Shown: positions 58,636-64,000 of the stretch, piece after piece
Position numbering within the stretch: position 1 is the first letter of the stretch
Layout of the letters: every line of letters starts with the position of its first letter
From: Malania oleifera
Lineage: Eukaryota; Streptophyta; Magnoliopsida; Santalales; Ximeniaceae
NCBI RefSeq assembly: GCF_029873635.1
Contig: NC_080421.1
Span: 1,426,001-1,490,000 of the forward strand
DNA: 64,000 nucleotides
Reading direction: 5' to 3'
Position numbers and translations under genes: made by a program
The notes under the pieces: model-generated
Seen by the model: only the letters and a program-made list of their open reading frames with translations
Told to the model about the DNA's origin: nothing
Database searches by the model: none

Positions 58636-60944
58636 TGTAATGACTCGGAAATTAAAGTAAATAGAAAATATAATAAATGAAATGGATAATAAGAGGAAGA
58701 AAGGAAGGATTTTTAGAAAAAGTAGGCCTCGTCGACGAATGTCCTGTATTCGTCGACGAGTGTCCTTCTAAAGCTCGTCGACGAACTCCGGTTTCTCGTT
58801 GACGAAGGAATCCCGAGAGCATATTTTGGAACTTTAAATTTCGTCGATGAAGGTATCTTCTCGTTGACGAAGTCTTTATAGCGCCTCGTCGACGAACCCA
58901 CGTGTCTCGTCGACGAAGCCCTGCCTATAAATTGAAGTTTTCTTCATTTCAGCGAGAAAACTTCTTCTTCTTTGTCTAAATTACGATTTTCCCAGCCTTC
59001 TCTCTTCGATTGCGGGCCGGATTTGACCCAGTTTGGCGATCTGGAACCGCCACAAGGTTCGTAGGATCGTTCTCTGCAAAGCTATAGGAGCTGACCGTTG
59101 GGTTGTGAGGGTAAGTGAATTATTTTGGGATTTTCTTAATGAATGTTGTTATTTGGAGCTTAGGAAGTAGTAAATAAGTGTTTTTCTTAAGATTTGAGTT
59201 AATTGGAATTTATTTTAATTAAATTAGAATTTTTGATTTAGGGTCCCAGTGAATGCTGCGGGTATCGGTTCGGGGATCCTGCCAGTGTAGTTTGAAAGTC
59301 AGGTAAAGGGGAAATTTATGCATTAAATCAAGTTTTTCATGAATTAAAATGGATTATGTGTTACTTATTTATATATGTATTTATGTGGATTTAAAATGTC
59401 AACCATGTTAAAATAGGTTTTCTGAGCCTAAGAATGGTTATATAGCTATGTATATGTGAAAGTAAATGAATGAAAGTGAAAGATATTTTCTGAGGAATTA
59501 TGTGAGAAATCAAATATATTTTCAGCATATAAATGTTAAATGTGGGTTGACTTATTTTACTGGAATATGTATGAAATTACTGTCAAATTATGTGGCATGA
59601 GATTCTGTGCAAATATATATTAAATGTATGAGATGCTGGCTAAGTAAGTAAAGTATTGAGAATAAAATATGATATGGACAATGTTGCTTGTGTATGTTAA
59701 ATGCAACTATGTAAATATAAGACAATTGAAAAATAGTCATGTTAGTAGATTTTAGAGCATTTCTATGTGGACTAACTGTAACAGATTCTAGCGCATATCT
59801 ATGTGGACTAACTGATGATGGCTAAAGACTAGCTGTAGTACGAAGGAATGAAATGAAAATGTTATGCAATGAAATAACAATGAAATGAAATAACAAATGT
59901 GAACGATGTAAATGGGAAAGAGTCACTTAAAGTGAAATGAAATGCAATGTTTAAGCTATGAACATGAACAAATGTCTATGAATGAATAATGATAGAAATG
60001 AATAAATTATTATGATATTAGAAGTATCTATGTATGTAGAACATGTTACGATTGGGCGAGACAAACTCTTCGCCTGAGGGCTTGCTGAGAAAGGCGAGTG
60101 CACTAGTAGTTTCAGATGTGACAGTAGCTGCATAACGTACTAGGGCAGAGGGAACCTATTTGTATGGGCGGGTAGATTTCCCTATCCTTAGGGCCTTTAC
60201 CGGTAAACTATTATTGAAAGTATGAGTACGAGATCAAGTTAACACTTGAGGGCTTACTGAGTAAGGTGAGTGCCCTGGTATGCTTTAGTTGTGACCTTAG
60301 GGTTACCTAAGTATCAGAGCAAAGGGGTGCTACTTGTATGGACGGGTAATCACCCCTATCCTTAGGTAATCTCGTGGGTTAAACATTTGCATGTGATTGC
60401 TTAAGTTCAGAAAAAGATTTCAATGTTATGAGATGATTTGCAAATGTATTAAAATGATATCTATACACCTCATGTTAGCCATACACTGTTTTAATATGTA
60501 TGTTTCTTACCTTACTCGGATGTGTCTCACCCAAATATGAATGTTTCTTTTTCAGGAAATCCTCGAGGTCGGGCTTAGGAGCTCAAAGGTATATTAGCAT
60601 TTTTGAGGATTATAAACGAAAGGGTATATGTTGAGCATATTTTGGTGATGTATATGTTTATGTTTTATGTCGTTATGTTTTAAGGTTATTGTGAGAGAAA
60701 TGGTTGTGAATATACTGAAATGTGTTGAAGATATATGTATTTATAGAAATGTAGATGATGGTTGGATTTTATGGATTTCTAGTTAGGATATAGCAAACTC
60801 TGGTATTATGGAATGTTGGTATTATAGAACTATGTATATGGAGATTATGATTCTGTTTTCCATTGCGTATGTTATGGATTATGATTTATCAGGATATTAT
60901 CAAGTATAAAGCACTGGACCCCGGATTAAGGTCGGGGCATTACA
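58636..60944 (+). mobile_element. Solo Gypsy LTR nested in the second element's LTR
   Basis: The insert starts TGTAATGACTCGG and ends CGGGGCATTACA. The 5-bp duplication ATAAT flanks it (58631-58635 and 60945-60949). TATAAATT at 58926-58933 follows an array of TCGTCGACGA-type words (58729-58915). Two diverged repeats around 60060-60370 contain GAGGGCTT(G/A)CTGAG. It has no primer site or coding part, so it is a solo LTR, 2.3 kb. Confidence 0.88.
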
Positions 60945-61014
60945 ATAATAATATTATGTATACATGAAAATCGTCTACACTCTACATGATCCATTCACAG
61001 TTCATATATGCTGA

Positions 61015-61470
61015 GATTGAGGCGTTACATATCACCGTCCCTTAATTCAGCCACACACGTTGGGCACTCACTATGAGGCATTACGTTTCGCCATCCCTCA
61101 CATCAACAAGCCCTCAGGCTAAGTTTCGAGAATCGGGGCATTACGTATTGCCATCCCCTTTTGCCTTTCTCAATAATCATCATCAGGGCGTTACGTCTTG
61201 TCGTCACCTGAGACCTTTTCTGTAATTATCATTGGTGCGTTACGTATCGTCCCCCGAGACCTTTTCTGTAATTGTCATCAAGGCATTACGTATCGCCGTC
61301 CCCCGAGACCTTTTATGTAATCATCATCGGGGCATTATGTATCGTCGTCCCCCAAGGCCTTTTCTGTAATCTTCATCGGGGCATTACGTATTGCCATCCC
61401 CTGAGACCTTTTCTGTAATTCATCACCGAGGCGTTACGTATCGCCGTCCCCCAGGACCTTTTCCCACACA
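61015..61470. repeat. Minisatellite in the second element's LTR
   Basis: About seven to nine units of roughly 45-60 bp share GGCATTACGTATCGCCGTCC and GAGACCTTTTCTGTAAT. Units differ at several bases. The position within the LTR is comparable to that of the hairpin array in the first Gypsy element. Confidence 0.85.
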
Positions 61471-62369
61471 TACTCTAACAATGCCAGTATTTTCACAATT
61501 TCCAATCATTCACGCAAAGTCCATCATATCAAGAAACCAAATTAAACTATCATATCATATCTGTCATAATAATATTTCTGAATCAACTGTTATAAATACT
61601 CTAGTCACGGCATCTAGGCCGACCGAATTATCACAGCATCTGTGTCGGCTGAATTATCACAATATACTGAAAATATAACAATTTTTGTACTGTTTATAGT
61701 TTTCCTAAAAATCATTATCAAATCATGCATGTTCTGTGTATTCATAAAATATTCTGACATGCTAAAATTTACAGTAAAATATTTACACTCATGCCACACA
61801 AGTGAGTGCTACACTTATACTATTTGTCTGGGAAAAGCATATTTTTGCTAAAAACAATATTGAACCTATTTCTAGGGTTTCCTCAGTTCAAACATCAGAA
61901 TTTTCCAAAACGTAACTTAAATCATAAATAAAGTTCCCATAAACCTGAATATTTTGAAAATACCCGACTTAATCTACCCCCTTACCTAATTTCTAAAGAA
62001 AAGCCCGCAGGAATCTTAACCCGCGCTTGCAACATATGCGCAAAATCCCTGTATCCATAAACCCTAATCCAATCAACTTAACCCTAGAATAACATTCATT
62101 CAACATACCGAGGTTCACATTCTTCTAATAACTAGCTAAACTTTAAAAATAACTTTCTTACCTTGGTTTTGGGATGGTGCGTGAAATGTCTAATTCACGA
62201 AATTACTCTAGTTAAATTGTGGAGAATCACTGCCGGGTTCCCGAAATCACGTTCATCAGCTGATTCGGGCGAAGATTGGACAAGAAATTGAGGAGAGGGA
62301 GAGAGGGGGGAGCCGCAGCCCTCGGAGAGAGAAAGGGAGAGATTTGATTTTAAAACATAAAATGAACTT

Positions 62370-62580
62370 AAACCCTTTATATAAGGTTGCTGGTGCAGGG
62401 GAAAATGTCAACGGTTTGGTATTTTAACCAAGCCGTTTTCACTATTTTTATCATTACTAGGCTGCGGTTACTCAAAATTGTTGACGGTTTTTGTGAACTT
62501 GCTAAAATCGTCGACGATTTGGCCTCACAGAACCCTATGCACTCAAAACCGTCGACGATTTTCATAAGACTCTCTCAATC
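62370..62580 (-). promoter_or_regulatory. LTR promoter region of the second Gypsy element
   Basis: On the minus strand CCTTATATAAA (62377-62387) is a TATA box. Upstream of it, at higher coordinates, are AATCGTCGACGATTT (62505-62519) and a copy with ACCGTCGACGATT (62548-62560), plus a weaker GTTGACGG at about 62480. The downstream part is GA/CT-rich (62290-62345), as expected for an LTR leader. Confidence 0.55.
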
Positions 62581-62854
62581 CATCAATGGTTTGGTCCTGT
62601 GCCAAACCAAATTTTCTATTTTCTTTATTATTTTTATTATTATTATTTTCTGAATCTCTACATTCTCCCCTCATTATAAAAATTTCGTCCTCGAAATTTG
62701 CCATCTTGCACTGCACCGACCTTAAAGCAAAATGTTAAAATTTTATTAATTACCCTCACTTATGGCAAAGGAATACCGTGGTTACATATACGATTCTAGG
62801 AGATTACAATAACCAAATTAAAACTCTTCCAAAACCAACCAAAACAAAAGACTA

Positions 62855-64000
62855 TTACATTTCACTAATTAACCTGCACAAAAATTTACTTACATGGTTT
62901 CTTACTCGAACCATTACCTTTTCTAGTTCATGCTGGACCCCACTAAATAGATGTGGGTACTCCTGACGCATTTCCTCCTCTAACTCCCACAAGGCTTCCT
63001 CAACTACATGATTCCTCTTGAGTACTTTCGCAAGTGGGATTCTCTTAGTGCGTAATTCCTGCTCTTTATGATCTAATTGGCATTTCATCATAAGATAAGG
63101 TCTCATCAATCTCCAGTGCTTTATAACTTATTATGTGACATGGATCTAGGATGTATTTCTTCAACATGGACACATGAAATACATCGTGGATTTTGGATAG
63201 CACTGAAGGTAACGCTAACTTGTAGGTAACTTGACTAACTTTTTCCAATATTTCAAACGGCCCAATGTACTTAGGGCTAAGCTTACCCTTCTTCCTGAAT
63301 CTCATTATCCCTTTCATCGGCGCAATTTTTAAGAACAAATAATCACCCACATCAAATTCCAGCTCTCGTTGACGAGTATCTGCATAACTTTTTTGTTAGC
63401 TCTGAGCTATTTTAATTCTCACTTGGATAAGCTTGATTTTCTCAGGAGCTTGTTGTACCATCTCTAGCCCCAACATTTTCTTTTCTCCAATTTCATCCCA
63501 ATATAATGGAGATTGACACCTCTGACCATACAATGCTTCGTACGGGACCATCCCAATATTGGTCTGATAGCTGTTGTTGTAAGCAAACTCCACTAGTGGC
63601 AGGTATTGAATCTAGCTGCCTCCAAAATCTTGCACACATGCATGCAGCATATTCTCTAATATCTGTATAGTCTTTTCTATATGTTCATCGGTTTGAGGAT
63701 GGAAGGTTGTGCTAAAAGTCAGCTGGGATCCCAAAGCTCTCTGTAAGCTCTTCCAGAACTAAGACGTGAAACGTGGTCCCGGTTAGAAATGATGGACACA
63801 AACACTCCATGCAGTCTGACTATTTCTTGTACATATAGCTTTGCCAATCTATCTATGGAGTAATTAACTCTGATGGAAAGAAAATGGGCAGTTTTCGTCA
63901 ATCTATCAATGATTACCTAGATGGCGTCCTATCCATGCAATGTTAGCGGTAACCTCGATATGAAGTCCATAAAAATATGCTCCCCCTTCCATTTGGGGAT
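62855..64000 (-). pseudogene. Integrase and chromodomain end of the second Gypsy element
   Basis: On the minus strand the pieces are an integrase core (TKTAHFLSIRVNYSIDRLAK and EIVRLHGV), MEFAYNNSYQTNIGMVPYEA with LYGQRCQSPLYW, a GPFEILEKV with HDVFHVSMLKKY segment and a chromodomain-like WELEEEMRQEYPHLF. They match the end of the first Gypsy element closely in order and wording. The region is broken, with several breaks, and continues past the window edge. Confidence 0.85.

Larger units (their letters stand above)
58067..64000 (-). mobile_element. Second Tekay-type Gypsy element, partial at the window edge
   Basis: The 3' LTR is 58067-62662 (TGTAACGACCCCAAAAT to GAATCTCTACA), about 2.28 kb without the solo LTR nested in it. 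Next to it, on the minus strand, is the purine tract of the same form as in the first element and then the pol end. The sequence around 62663-62700 is nearly the same as 11528-11570, so the two elements are close relatives. The 5' part lies beyond 64000. The visible coding part is broken, with several breaks. Confidence 0.85.

Noticed and set aside
61015-61470. CRISPR-like appearance of repeated units
   Set aside because: The units vary, the spacers are also repeated and the array is inside a plant LTR; it is a minisatellite.

Overview
This is a repeat-rich plant nuclear segment, most likely from a eudicot. The evidence is intron-bearing genes of plant families (a U-box E3 ligase and a B2-type cyclin), Tekay/Tat Gypsy and Tork-like Copia LTR elements, hAT and PIF/Harbinger-type DNA elements, an Au-type SINE and a very AT-rich background. 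The species cannot be named from the sequence. No operon, CRISPR array, rRNA or tRNA gene was seen.

Layout. 1-350: first coding exon of a U-box gene on the minus strand, running off the left edge. 760-3340: a LINE 3' fragment and a hAT-like remnant. 4.9-22.4 kb: a nested pile. Two Copia-like LTR copies face in opposite directions. The left one holds a Gypsy LTR stub (5434-7515) and the right one a solo LTR (19772-21361). Between them sits a young full-length Tekay-type Gypsy element (8954-18525) with near-identical 2.57-kb LTRs and a CATTC target duplication. 22.4-31.4 kb: AT-rich DNA with MITEs, a LINE tail, a tRNA-derived SINE and a 2.3-kb hAT element. 31.4-44.7 kb: a possible host promoter and 5' non-coding exons at 31.5 kb, then a hAT element, then a non-coding LTR element (34565-43182) that itself carries a Tork-like Copia element and an Au SINE, then a small intact membrane-protein gene at 44.35 kb. 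46.5-57.2 kb: a large inverted duplication of a CYCB2 gene. The left copy is an apparently complete 12-exon gene with MYB3R-type promoter sites. The right copy is a promoterless pseudogene. 57.2-64 kb: the start of a Tat-type Gypsy fragment, cut by a second Tekay-type Gypsy element whose LTR contains another solo LTR and which runs off the right edge.

How the parts relate. Only three host loci are supported: the U-box gene, the small membrane protein and CYCB2. The rest is mainly transposable-element history. Three observations stand out. First, imperfect palindromes of the form TCGTCGACGA cluster just upstream of the TATA box in at least five different LTR families, both Gypsy and Copia-like. 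Second, CYCB2 shows an inverted duplication and, inside it, an older tandem duplication of one coding exon. Third, several LTRs carry family-specific tandem arrays, including one made of hairpin units. I found no clear new multi-gene system.
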